This document shows, piece after piece, positions 20,220 to 32,170 of a stretch of DNA of 64,000 nucleotides. The position numbers and the translations under genes were made by a program. Source of the stretch: Sphagnum compactum (Eukaryota; Bryophyta; Sphagnopsida; Sphagnales); assembly GCA_965153455.1 (NCBI GenBank), contig OZ234496.1, forward strand, positions 12,888,304 through 12,952,303. Direction: 5' to 3'. Under the pieces are notes generated by a model that made no database searches, had not been told where the DNA came from, and saw only the letters and a program-made list of their open reading frames with translations. The first letter of the stretch is position 1; each line of letters opens with the position of its first letter.

Positions 20220-21060
20220 GGATAATTGGTCAAACTGACCTAAAGCACTGGTTGTTGCAATTCATCTTGTACATGAAACATGACCATGTACAATGCATAC
20301 TTGTGAAACTTGAACAAGAGTGTTCTATGCGATGATGCAATTTTCATTGCATCTTGCATCAATGAAACGTTACAGCATGAGATTTGATGGCCTATGCCCA
20401 AGGGTGTGTTGTCTTGGGGATAGATATCCCAAAGTTTTAGGGTTGTGTTAGATTCATCAATGGGACTCTCATCAAGATCCATAAGCCTTGGATGAAGAAT
20501 GCCCACAAATCAGTGTCTAATGGGCACAAAAAATGTATTGTATGAACAATGTACAATAGTTGTTGACAATCACGGTCTATTCATTTATTTAGACTTGGAG
20601 TACCCAAGTTTTTTCCATGACATAAACATCTTTCATGAGTCGAACCCATACAAGATTTGGCGTTGGTTTTTTGTCCACACATATGAGTATTTCAAATATT
20701 TATTGGGGGACGTGTGTTATATGGGTGAGGAAATGTTCATAATGTAATGACTTAGGAGGCAAAAATTTGTGTCTGGGCATGACATAAGGTCATGCATGTA
20801 TATAACAAACTGAATGCAAGTTATAGGGCTAAGGTGGAGTGGGGAATTGGGGGACTAAAACAAAAATGGAAAAAAATGATAAAATGTTTTAATTCAAAAA
20901 AAAAAGACAATGTTTGTTCTATATAACAACTATCTTAACCAACTTCTTGCATATGCATCACCTAGACCTCACATACAAAATCATAGGCGACTAAATGCTA
21001 GACCTAACTGACCATGGTTGGGACAAAGATTACTAGATATATGTCTAGCACTTCTCTAAC
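20220..21060 (+). pseudogene. PIF/Harbinger-type DDE transposase relic
   Basis: Reading between frames gives a continuous match to a plant Harbinger transposase: RFINGTLIKIHKPW (the family has Asp before GT; here Asn), CTIVVDNHGLFIYLDLEYP, FHDINIFHESNPYKIWR, YLLGDVCYMGEEMFIM, then NKLNASYRAKVEWGIGGLKQ and TTILTNFLHMHHLDL, ending in DHGWDKDY. At least four frameshifts and several stops (for example after EEMFIM at about 20745) make it non-functional. Terminal inverted repeats and TWA target duplications were not identified. Confidence 0.75.
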
Positions 21061-21959
21061 CTTGGCCTTAAATTCTACATTAATTAAAATTCCAAGGTCT
21101 TTAGGGTGAAAATCCTTTAAGGTGTCCACACAGGATAAAAATGGTCTTGTCCTTAATGCATTCCTTTTTTACCTTATATTTTGATCCCCATAAAAAATAA
21201 TGAATCAAAAGTTGTCAAATTTTTCAAAAGTATTATATTTTAGATCATTACAATTCTAGATTCCATCATAATCATCCATAAATGTGTCTTTACATAGTAA
21301 AAAAAGACTAGGTAAAAAAAACAAAAAAATGGTGATGCAGTGATAAGATTTTTGTACACCTTAAAAAATTTGGACCTTTTAGCTATTTTCAGGTTACTAA
21401 CCATATTTTTTTTAATTTTTTTTTATGTTAATATCCATTTTTGTTTTGATGAAAGTTCTGTGATTATCATTGTAAACCACCATTTCCTGTGCCATGGTGG
21501 CAAACTATGAGACTGATCAGAACGTAGCACCTTAACTTTTGTGGGCCTACCATTTGGATGTGGCTCAAACAGTTAGGTGTTGAACTAGACCCCATAGTTC
21601 TTAACTCATTTGTAGCATCATTGAAAATAGTAATAGGGGGCATAATAGATGTATCATTGGTGACACTTTATCACCTCTTAGGGATATTTTGGGTGGCATG
21701 TCCATCTATGGACTTTAGATGTGTCAAACTCCTCAGTTTGTAACATGATTTTCTCACTACCCTCTTCATTGTTGGTTTAGGGTCCATAGTAAGAATTAAA
21801 CCTTAATATCACCTCAACTATATTTTTTGGTTCTGAACCAAAAAACCAAAAAGCCATTCCAAAATCACATCCCAAAGTTGTTCTAAAAATGCCACTCCCA
21901 CAATACATATTGTTCCCAAATTCGAGCTTTCAAAACATTGCTCGTCAACCTTTGCCAAA

Positions 21960-22440
21960 AAACAATAACCCTAAACCCTTTCCGCTTTCAAACCTCCCCA
22001 AAACCCATTCTTCTTTGTTCCTTCTCCTATTTGACCTTCCTCAAAACCAAAAACCCTAAACCCCTACCCCTTCTCCACTCTCTAACGTTCCCAAAACCCA
22101 ACTTGTTGGAGCTTTGAGTCCCATTCCCTTTCCTCACCACTTTTCAACCATTGCTTAAACAAAAAAATAACAAACCTTTTTCCTTTCTCCCTTCTCCCAA
22201 CTCCCCAAAACCCAATTTGTTGCAGCCCTATCCCTTTCCTTGTAGCTTTTTGACCTTCACCAAACCAAGAAACCTCTCCCCTTTTCATTCTCTAACCTCT
22301 CCAAAACCTAGCTCTTCAGACTTTCCTTTTTTTCAACATTCTACAACTGTCCCCAACAACAAAAAACTCAAGACCCGAAACCCTTTCCACTCTCTCTTTG
22401 TTGCTCAAAATTGTAAGCCCAAGCGGCTCCACTCTAAACT
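21960..22440. repeat. CT-rich degenerate tandem repeat, period about 90-110 bp
   Basis: Units centred on a CTCTCTAACSTYCCCAAAACCC-like core (about 21989, 22076, 22188 and 22286), each with TTTGACCTTC or similar and ending in CCCTTTCC. The plus strand is long open here (22151-22447) only because the pyrimidine-rich repeat lacks stops; no protein domain is seen. Confidence 0.6.
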
Positions 22441-23099
22441 TGTTTGATCTTGCTTCACAAAACACTTGGGCACACGAGTTTTCACGTGGGAGATAGGACT
22501 CAAGCACATGGGCACAAAAAAACCAAGACATGGAATGAAATTAATTTTTTCACCAATATTGATTGAAAACTAGTTTTGTGCCTTGTTGTTTTCATGTATG
22601 TGGTCCTCATCCGGCGTTACATTTTTCATCCCACCTTTTGCCCAAACTAGGGGTATATGTCCCTTAATCTAGTTATTTTACATATAACTTTATTAAGCAA
22701 GCATAAATCAAATGACATTTCCTATTTATATATGAATGCATGAACCATACTTAATATAAATTGGATGGTGGAATTGTAAAGAGAAATCCAATTTGCTCAA
22801 TCAAACAACTAGTTGTTTTGCGGTTATAACAATCATCACTACACTTCCAAGTTCTCATTCTTTCTAAATGGAATTAGACATTCCTTTTCCATCCATTCGA
22901 AAGAAATGTTTGACATCTACATATAGACAACCATCTATTTGTTCATATGTAATAAACACAAAATTTTAATATTTAAAACATCATATCGGGAAGATTTGTT
23001 GACTTTACAATTTCAAAATCATTGGGAGTGAAATAAAGGCCCAAAGACAATATTACTTTACAAATAAATCTATTTTTTTCAAAGTTCACACAAGGTCTT

Positions 23100-23420
23100 T
23101 AACAATTTAGGGTTTTGAGGTTTAAGCTTGTATAAGCTAAATTTATTTCAACAAATTGTATAGACACATTCGTTGCATCTAATTGTATTTTGTTCTCCTT
23201 TGATCATTCTCTCAAGGAATTTAAGAGTTTAGGGTTTAAATTTGTATAACCTAAATATACTTCAACGAACACTGGATGCACCGAGTGCATCTAATGTATT
23301 TTGCTCTCCTCTTAGCATTCTTTCAAGGAATTAACGTCTTAGGGTTTAGGACTGTATAAACCTAAATTTATTTCAATGCACACTTGGATGCTTTTGTTGC
23401 ATGTAATTATTTTTTCCTCC
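23100..23420. repeat. Three tandem copies of a 110-122 bp unit
   Basis: Each copy starts with TTTAGGGTTT (about 23107, 23229 and 23339). It continues through GTATAA(G/C)CTAAAT, a TTTCAACGAACAC-like block, GTTGCATCTAAT, TTTGCTCTCCT and TTTCAAGGAATT. The copies are clearly diverged from one another. Confidence 0.7.
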
Positions 23421-23779
23421 TTGCTACTTGAGGTGCAAATTGGCGATCGACTATTCTACCCCTAAGTCTTAAGTGGGTGAAAATCCACTCACTCACATTT
23501 GGTTGGCAAACCTTAAAATGTTCTTCACTTTTGGAATATAGCCACAAATTCTGAAAGTAAAAGGAAACTTACATTATTTTGGCACAACCCAATTATTACT
23601 ATTCCCTGAAACCCATCATTGGCAGCAGCATTATTGGAGCCCTATGATTTGTGCCATGTCCGCCAACTTCTAATCATGACCGTTGAATCCCCCACAAGCT
23701 TCTTTAAGATCATTTCTTTCCATATCCCCAGTGTGAATATAGTCTGTCTGAAGTGGTTCAAATTAATCTGAATTCACAT

Positions 23780-23935
23780 TCGACATTGTCTAGGGTTTAA
23801 TTTATCTAGACTCACATTTGACCTAATCTTGGGTTTCAATTCATCTGGATTCACATTTGACCTAATCTAGGGTTTCAATTCATCTGGATTCACATTTGAC
23901 CTAATCTAGGGTTTCAATTTTGGATTCACATCTTA
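23780..23935. repeat. 39-bp tandem repeat
   Basis: Units of exactly 39 bases start with ACCTAATCT at 23821, 23860 and 23899, with a diverged copy before them. A related piece (TTTATCTGGATTCACATCTGACC) recurs near 24490, just upstream of the bL27 gene. Confidence 0.85.
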
Positions 23936-24019
23936 TATATTAATTTAGTTAGTCTGTGCGTGCGTCTGTCGAGGTGCCAATTTGAGGGGCCAATTTCGAA
24001 GTACCAATTCGAGGAGACA

Positions 24020-24140
24020 AAAACCCAGATCCCGTCTGTTCGTCTGTCAATGTCCTGAAACCCAGATCCCGTCTGTCTGTCGAGGTCCTGAAACCCAGAT
24101 CTCGTCTGTCCATCTGTCGAGGTCCTGAAACACAGATCCC
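24020..24140. repeat. 33-37 bp tandem repeat with GTCTGTCTGTCGAGG motif
   Basis: At least three units of CTGAAACCCAGATC followed by (C/T)CGTCTGTC...GAGGTC, with lengths of 33-37 bases. They lie about 450 bases upstream of the bL27 start and could be part of its distal promoter or simple satellite DNA. Confidence 0.75.
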
Positions 24141-24580
24141 AAATTGTAAAAGTAAAATAACCGCCCAAAAACCTGCCTGGCTCCTCTTTTCCGGGTTTTC
24201 GTGAAACCCGGCAGTTCTGTGAGGTTTTTTTGAAATAACCAGAACCGGCAGCAGTTCTTTGATTCTGAATTTTTTAAAAAATACCCGGAACTTGTGATTC
24301 TTTGACTCCGAGTTTTAATTCTTTTAATTCCCATTTTACAAATACCCAGACATGGAGGTTATTCAACATATCAAATACCCGCCCAACACTGCTTATATAG
24401 TACACAGACAGAACAACAACAAGAGTTATTAATTGGTTGAAACAATTAACGGGTACCCACTAGTTTTATCTAATCTAAGGCTCTAATTTATCTGGATTCA
24501 CATCTGACCTAATTTAGGGTTTAGGGTTTCGGGAAACAGGAAACGAAGCGAGAGAGAGACAGAGAGGAGCTTTTCTGACG

Positions 24581-26095
24581 ATGGCGAGAGTAGCGGCGGA
24601 TCGCAACATTTCCGGTCTCGCGAAGCGGCTTTCTGGATGCGTTTTGTCAGTCCGGCGCTCTGCCCCACAAGGTATGTTCTTTGTATGTTTTGTACGCAAT
24701 TTTTGAAGTATTTCCAAGAGGAACTGGTACAGAGAGATGGGAGATTGCGAGATGATGACGAGTCGGTCGTTTGCTGTGAACTCTCTCTGTGTTTGGTTTT
24801 TTTCCCACACAGGCATAGCGATCTGAAGAGGAGATCATGGTGTAGAGATGTGAGAGATTGACAGATGCTGAAGAGATTTCAGATTTAGGGTTTAATGTGT
24901 GTGTGTGTGTTTTTTGCTTTCGCAGTTTATGTAATCTGAAGACTAGTTGTCGGGGTTGAGAGGTGAGAGATTGAGAGATGACGGTGAAGGAAATAGTTAG
25001 GTTTAAGGTCTGTATCTGGTGTCTTTTGGAACTGCGACATCTGTTACTTTGTGCCAGCATAGGATAAGAATTTGATACTCTTTTTTTCAGTCCAGGATAG
25101 CACTTGGGCTTTGGCTTTACCCCTCCAAGAGATTGGTGTACAGAAATCAGAGCTTCAGTGATGATTGGAAAATGTCGACTTTTAGGGTATAGTGGAGTTT
25201 GAGAGATGATGAGAAAAGTTGAGTTTAGGGTTTCGTTTGTTTTGTTGTGATCTCTTGTTACTTCATCAACCAAGATAGGATAATAACTTAATTCCTCTCC
25301 TCAGGGATTATGCTTGTTTTTCCTCACAGATATGTTCTTCAGTTTTGTCAATGATTTGAGTTTGGGTTGTTCAGGGCAGCACACAGCCATGCATGATGGT
25401 GCATGTGTGCATTGGTTTCCAGTGGTGTGAATGTTGAGATCAACTTGTAATGAAGGAAGAGACATGGGTTATTAGGAACTTGTGGGCACTGGCAAAACTA
25501 ATGAGTTAAATGGGTGGTGGAGTAATGACAGAAGTATTTGGCTGTAACCAGATGTGGTAGGAATTGAAGGAGTAACAGGATTGGCACTGTTGCTGCGACG
25601 ATGGGCAACAAAGAAGGCCGGAGGTTCCACACAAAATGGTCGTGATTCACTACCCAAGAATCTAGGAGTGAAGAAGTATGGAGGCCAGGTTTGTTGCTCA
25701 CAATTTCATTGCACACAATTGATTTATTGGGGTTGATGAGTCTGAATACAAAGTCTGCATGTGGTATGGTAAAACTAGAGTTATGGAGCCTGAAAGGTTG
25801 CTGAAAGTACAGGTTCACACTAAAATGTCACTTGTTTGGTGTGCAGAGGGTGATACCAGGAAATATCATTGTGCGACAACGAGGGACACGATTTCATCCA
25901 GGGGATTTTGTTGGTATGGGTCGGGATCACACGCTCTTTGCTCTTGCAAATGGACAGGTTAGGTTTGAGAAGAACTCGTTAACAGGACGCAAATGGGTGC
26001 ATGTTGATCCCACAGGTGGCCCCCCTGTCCATCCTGCCTACAGTAAACTCGCTTCAAAACTAGAGAAAATGGTTGCAGAGGCTCCAAGTGTATAA
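24581..26095 (+). CDS. Mitochondrial large-subunit ribosomal protein bL27m
   Basis: Component of the mitoribosome large subunit, near the peptidyl-transferase centre. Three exons join in phase: 24581-24671, 25552-25688 and 25847-26095, giving 158 residues. The first 45 or so, including [19 protein letters not shown], are Arg/Ser-rich and fit a mitochondrial presequence. The mature part starts at [18 protein letters not shown], the bL27 signature, and goes on with [58 protein letters not shown]. Its length fits the plant mitochondrial form; the RRWATKK context favours mitochondrial over plastid bL27. The introns (880 and 158 bp) have GT...AG ends, with phase 1 and phase 0. The start is the first ATG in good context after a GC-rich leader. 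Confidence 0.9.
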
Positions 26096-28149
26096 GAATG
26101 GTGAGAATTGTATATCTCTGTTTTGTCAAAGGTGCCTCCAACAAGGTACTGAGAAATGATCCTAGAGAGAGTTCAGGAGGAGATCTTGCTTCAATGAGTT
26201 CAAATAGGAGGCAACACAAATCTATATCCTTCCAAGTTGCCACAAGGAAATATATCCCCACCTGATAACATCAAAATTTCTGTAAAATTTTCCTGCTCTT
26301 TTGTTTTTGTTTTTTTTTTTTTTTGGCAGGTTGACTTTTTATTGAACAACTGCTATGAATGTTACATTTGATATTCACTTTGCTGTTTGATTATTTTAAA
26401 CTATTTTGGTGCAATTTATATGGTGATCAGAGTGTACAGAGGATCCAGAGAGGGTTACTTTACAAAAATGCACCACATGGAAGATATGTGGATTTTCCAT
26501 TTGATCCACAGTGCCTCTCTCTGTTTTCTGGAAATGTGACAGAAACTCTCAGCACAGATTTTTGTAGAATGGTTTGTCCAGATTTCGGGTGAATTGTAAT
26601 ATACATGTTCTACACTAAATGTCGGAAGGTGATGAAGTCAGTGTGCAGTCATAGCAGCTAGTTACTGCTATTCATGTTGAAGGTGATGGTCTGACAGGTT
26701 TGTGAGTGACTCTTGTAAGGTTATAACTGCACTCATTGTTTGTGTTACCTTTTAAGTTTGTTGTGGTGGTGGAGATTTCTCTGCAATTTGGTAGAAATGT
26801 CATATGACTTGGTGCAAGAGTTTTTGGAATAGTATATGGAGGAATGCAGCTGTGTTTGATTTTTGTACTTTGAAAGCTCATTTCTTTGTACTGTGTCACT
26901 TGATGCAACTCCACTGAAAACTGTGGCGTATGTTTGCACAAAATGTGACAACTTTGACCTCTAAAGCACATCACCCAATCATTGTAACAGTCATGGGGGC
27001 TGATTGCAAACAAAGGCTCGAATCTTCCAAAGCAAATGGTAGATTGTTGGGATTGGAGAAAACAACAGGAGCTTCAGAATAGCAGGGTTTGACTTTCTTG
27101 ATCTTGATTTATGCACATGAAAAGCTTGTAAGAGAGAGGGATCAATGTTAGGAATGGTGTGGGAGGGGCAATTGATCACTTTTGAGTGAATCACTTGTTG
27201 AGCTGATACGCAACGTCTTTGTTGTTGGAGGATGATTTAGTTGTTCATCATATTGCAAATGCTGTGTGAGAACTTAAGGATAATTATCTTGAAGGCTTCA
27301 ATCGAGACACCACCATCAAACTCTACCTGTAGCATCTTGTTTCTCTGAATATTTTTGCTTGTAAAGAGAAGTGGACATGTGGTGTTTGCAACAAACATGC
27401 AGAATCTCAAGGTGCAGGATGGATGACAAAATCACAGTCATGGTTGGAGGCAATTCTTGCAATCATAAGGGTAAGCATATTTGTACAAATGACAACTTGA
27501 GCATGATGAATTGCATTTCATGTGGCCATTCTAGATGATGATTTGATGGCATAGAAGAAACAAGCCCCTCTAAATCAATCATTGAAGCAGCGATGGGTTC
27601 TTTCATTTTGAGCTCATTTTGTGTTGCTTGAATTTGAGTTAAAACTAGACTTGGATACATTCTTTTGTTCGCTCCAATCGAAGTATCAATTGAAAAAGAA
27701 AGGTCTTGTCATTGGAATGGCATTAGCTTATTTTGAGGAGGAAGTTTTTTAATTGATTCCTGAAGAACATTGTAAACTGCATGTTAAAGTTCCAACAATG
27801 GATTTTGAGGACCATTTAAGCATAGCACAATTTATATCACTGGACTTTGAGTGGCATTTGGGGGCAATGCGCTGATTTACAGTTTGGGTAATCCCAAAAC
27901 TCCTCCCAGTCCTATAAACCCAAAACCTTGAAATAGGATGGTATCACTGGAAAAATTAAAATGATAGGGGCATTTTGGAAAATGGAATGTCTGCACCTGC
28001 GGGCATTTCATTTACTGAAATGCCTCATGGGTTTTTCCACTCTGCAATGTGTTCTCTAAATACATTAGAAAGATCTGATGAGGTCTTTACGTGCGTAAGA
28101 GAATGTTCCATTTGGGACCAGTTTAAGGTAACTTTCTCAATGTGAAGGA
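26096..28149. other. 3' flank of bL27m, no further gene seen
   Basis: Begins with the bL27m 3' UTR; no clear poly(A) signal was chosen. Around 26650-26800 lies a copy of a dispersed repeat also seen near 55440-55620 and 62690-62760. Several small open frames to 27660 have no recognisable domain. Confidence 0.5.
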
Positions 28150-28925
28150 TTTTGTTCAAATTTCAGGAGGGAGGTTTGAAAATTTCATGGTTTCATGGGA
28201 CAACCTTCAGCTGGATGCAGCTTGGGTTTTGGCAAGACTGGACCTTTTGGTTTAGACCATCATCATGTTTTTCTTTGCTTGCTTTCAATGAGGTAAAAGG
28301 GTGGAATTTGATGGTGAACCCTTCTCTTCTAGGTGAAGTAATTGTGCGAATATAGGAGTTGTGGAGGAAGGAGGGTTTGGAGATAAATAGCTCAAAAGCA
28401 TTGGCTGGTGGTTTAGTCAAAGCAAGCATAAACCTCAATGGTTGTAGCTTCAATGGTCGGAAGGCTATGGATGGAAATTGGCTCATTGAGTTGGAGAGAC
28501 TTGGAAGCTCCTTGGCATCCCATTTGGCCTCACTTTGGAGCTTTTTGATATTTTTGAATTGCTTTTCAACAAAGTTAAGAAGAAGTTAGAATATTGGTGT
28601 TCAATTAAATAATCTCTTGTAGGAAGGGCTACTTTGTCAACATCATTCTTCTATCTTCATTGTGGTACTTTGTTTTGATAGACGGAGGATTCAAAAAAGA
28701 TTATTAAAGAGACCAAAGCTTTGTTTAGGAATTATCTATGGGTGGGCATTCAAGAAAATAATGGGACAAGAGTGACATTGGCATAACTGTTGTGTAAAAA
28801 AAAGATTTGGAGGCTTAAATCTTGTTGGCCTTCATAAAGCTATTTGTGCACTCCTTTCAAAGTGGGTAATGTATGTACTATGTTATTGAACATGTTGAGT
28901 CAAACTTTTAGGTTTTCCTTGGTAA
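28150..28925 (+). pseudogene. LINE (L1-like) reverse transcriptase relic
   Basis: Across frames the conceptual product holds, in order, KLLGIPFGLTLELFDIFE, NKVKKKLEYW, KETKALFRNYLWVG and FGGLNLVGLHKAICALLSKWV. This is the C-terminal part of a plant LINE ORF2, between RT and the C-terminal zinc knuckle. Frameshifts and stops (for example near 28610 and 28680) show it is dead. The 5' part of the element and its ends were not found. Confidence 0.65.
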
Positions 28926-29899
28926 TATGTTGTGGAATTTCACACCCTCAAAACAAAAAATAAAATGGAAACCTTGTTTACAATGGGTTTAGGACATTTT
29001 GATGAAACTTGCCAATTATTAATAAAACAAAACACCCAACAAAAAGGGAAAAAGAGGTACAAGATGGAAGGACCCAAGTCCTTGCAAACGAAGAAACCTC
29101 CAAAAAACAAAGGCGAATCATTAAGGGAATGGGAATAAATCAAATATTCAAACCTTGCCCAAGCACGAAAAGCATATCAGATCAAGAGAAGGGAGGAACA
29201 TTTGAAAGAATGCCTAGCTTAAAAGAACCTTCACATATAGTAACAACATGTTTCAAAATGGAGGTCACATGTGCTTGTTGTAACACCATTGACACCCTTT
29301 GCCTATAAAATGAATGCAAAACCAAAAAAGAAAGGCTTGTAATGCCCTTCATTCTCCATGCCAAGTTAGCACATCAATGAAAAAAATTGTCAACATGTTG
29401 ATGCAAACACCCAAAAACCTTCATAACTAGAAGGATAAACATATCCATGGGTATTAATTGCAATAAAAGCCATCTTTAATTTGAATTGTGATTGTTGCAA
29501 CAACCCCATAAGACAAAGTTGCCCACAAAACCAAATTTGTTCAAGTGGGGTTAACCATGACAATGTTAATCAATGTTTAGACACCAAACACCAAAGCCAC
29601 AATGTTGACTTGTTAACGCGAAAACTAAAAGGTGGGCATTGAAAGAATGTGGGTTTGCTCATGTAAAACGTGAAATTTCACATCTTTTGTGATAGATGCA
29701 AAGGCATCCCTCACAACATCATGAGAAATCATCCTTTCCCCACCATGGGTGCAACGAAGAAGGTGGATCCCCGTAAAGTCCAAAAGTTAAACACAAATGC
29801 AATGTGACAAACCAAGGGTTAAGGATGGGGGAAGCCCAATTGAATGTGCAATGTAATGGAAAAAACATTTGAAGCCAACCCAAAGAAAAAAGGATCAAT
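28926..29899. other. A-rich stretch with no gene seen
   Basis: AAAC-rich plus-strand sequence between the LINE relic and the reverse-transcriptase relic. The open frame at 29009-29308 is low in complexity and matches nothing I know. Some of it may be far 3' sequence of the minus-strand relic. Confidence 0.5.
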
Positions 29900-32170
29900 G
29901 GGTGAATAGATAGTCATGCAGTAATGCCCAACCTTGCACAAGATTTCAAATGTGTCCAATGTGAATTGGAAGGAAAATTAGAGATGATGCTAGAGAGAAA
30001 ATAGTCATGTAATCTTTTTGAAATAATCTTTTGAAATCAATTTGTTTTTTCTTTGCTAACTACTTGAATGGGGATACACACACCACCACCACTATGGAAA
30101 GAAGCTCCCACACCACTTTAAATGGGCCTAGAAGGATAGCAAATGTGAGATATTCGTTCGTATTGCTTCCAATAAGAATGGGCAAGAATCCAATAGGAAC
30201 CTAGAGGCTATGGAAGGTGCAATTAAAGCCCAATTTCATAAATAAGTCACCGGAGAAATGCTTTCTACATAAATGAAGCCTAACCTTCCACTAGAAAACC
30301 TATCAATAGATTAGGGTATCCTAAAGGCATTACTAAGAGCATAGGCCCAAAATTTTCTAAACTCCCAATGGGTTTGAATCGAAAACAACAAATTGGCATC
30401 AAAAACTTGAAAGAAGGGGGAAATAATAAAATAAATAAATAAACTTTTATGCAAGACATTGATAGAGGATCCCAAATGCTATCTGGACATCCTTTAATAT
30501 CCAAAACACATCAACATGACAAATATCCTTGTCCAGAACTTCTTGCAATAAGGAAGGAAAAAAAAAAACTATAGCCAAAAAGGATGTTTGAGATCTTAAT
30601 GCCATCGACATGGTGACAAAAAACTAGTTAGGAGGGTAAATTCAAAAAGCAAACCAAAAGGGACCCCAACCAAACACCTGTGAAGTTGATCGACCACACC
30701 AATTGAGAGGCAAAATGATCAAAGGCGAAGGGAACAATATGGGCAGGGCTAAGGATATTGGTTTCATCAGCTAAGGAAAGTAAGAGATGATGGAAAAAAA
30801 ATTGAAAAATAATGCAAAACACAAAATAAGCTAGTGCAAACGAAACCCCAACAACCAATACACCTTGAAGGCACCCATGGAGGAAAGGATGACAAACAAA
30901 TCTCGTAAGTGGTAAAGATGACTAAATAACAAAGAAAGTTGAAAGGCATAAAAGGAATGAACAAATGGGAAAATTTGAAACAATTGGCCTTTTAACGTTT
31001 GAAGTTGCTAGAAGATGGCTTTACGCAAGATGGTGTTGAAGGCATTTGCTACATCCACCTTGACGCGCTCCCAAGTTCCTTATCAGACCCAAGTTGAGTC
31101 CAAAGAAGTCAAACAGCAGAATTGTTTGGAACTTGATACACGCTCCCAACTTCCAGCACTAAAAGGGGTAGAGGGGTGTGCTGAAGCTTCGGGATTAGAC
31201 TAGGGCGAGGGACAAGCTTTACTTAGTTACTCGAACCTGCATCAAACCAACCAACAAGTTGGTTAGTTCACATTCGGAGGCACTTTCAGTGCTAGGACAA
31301 GCCACGGGCGACCTTGGACTCGCATGACTCACCACGGCCCGAATTCGGGAGAAGCCACCACTTTCCCCCATAAAATATTCTCTGCGTTAATCTGCGGCAC
31401 CTACATCCAAATGGCTCTTTTTCCTGGGACTCCCAAGGAGGAGTCCCGAAACTGTCCCGGTTTCGACTCCCGGGACTTTGGGAGTTCATAACTCCTTGCT
31501 CAGACCTTCGATTGAGATGAGGTCTAAGGTAAACGTGTAGCTCTCCTCAAGAGCTTTCCAATGGTGTGTCTCACTCCACCTGCAGACACCGGGGTTGGGT
31601 CGATTCCCGACTTTTAATGGTCGCGAATCAAACTGCCAATTTGACTCTCGACCCCTCTTTCATCCATAACTTGTGCTGCAAATGGCCGAATGGCTCATGT
31701 GAGGCCATTTTCGACATCTACACTTCAAGACCTTTTCAACGGTATAAAGATTACCTCAAGCCAAGGTGTTTTGACCCTTGGAATCGAACTCTGAGTTTTT
31801 GAGAGTCTCAAAGGACTCCCAAGTCCCCATTTCGAGAGTGTGAATGTCATCCTCACACTCCTTCAAAGTGGGGTTGCGACACACCTAAAACACCACCTAA
31901 TCAAAATAAAGATCTAGAGCAATTGGAATACCATGGACCGTTACTTCACAACCACCCTTAATTGCCATGCCAAACTGATATGGCAACATGTGAGAAGAAA
32001 ACACGTCATGACACTATAAATTTAAAGCCCTACTCATTAGCAGATAAAATGTTTCATCTATAATAATTAGTTGGATGCTATTTGAGGGTTTAGCTAAGCC
32101 AATAAGGTGTTTCACCTACTACAATCGATCGAATGCCACCTAAGGGTTTGGCCAAAGCCAAAAGCCTAAT
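29900..32170 (-). pseudogene. Non-LTR-type reverse transcriptase relic, copy A (split by a solo LTR)
   Basis: Minus strand, several frames. In order: two copies of a LAKP...IDET/GET-like segment near 32150-32040; YQFGMAIKGGCEVTVHGI near 31980-31920; then, after the inserted LTR, KVDVANAFNTILRKAIF from about 31055; FPFVHSFYAFQLSLLF; SLADETNILSPAHIVPFAF near 30760, where the catalytic A-x-D-D is ADET; and LQEVLDKDICHVDVF...KDVQIAFGILYQC near 30500. These blocks appear in the same order as in the plus-strand relic at 42.3-45.0 kb. The family has the D-V-x-N-A-F-N and S-L-A-D-D-T-H type motifs of reverse transcriptases; I do not have a secure clade name for it. Confidence 0.65.
31061..31881. mobile_element. 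Solo LTR (821 bp) with 5-bp target duplication
   Basis: The plus strand begins TGACGCGCTCCC and ends GGGTTGCGACA, giving TG...CA termini with short inverted ends (TGACGC versus TGTCGC on the other strand). It is bordered by identical CACCT pentamers at 31056-31060 and 31882-31886. Removing it re-joins two consecutive parts of the reverse-transcriptase relic, which proves the insertion. The sequence is much more GC-rich than the flanks, with nested palindromes around GACTCCCGGGAC (about 31466). The open frames inside are not coding. The orientation of the parent element is unknown. Confidence 0.88.

Noticed and set aside
22151-22447. 98-codon plus-strand frame rich in Pro, Ser, Phe and Leu
   Set aside because: Product of the CT-rich tandem repeat; no conservation pattern expected of a protein.
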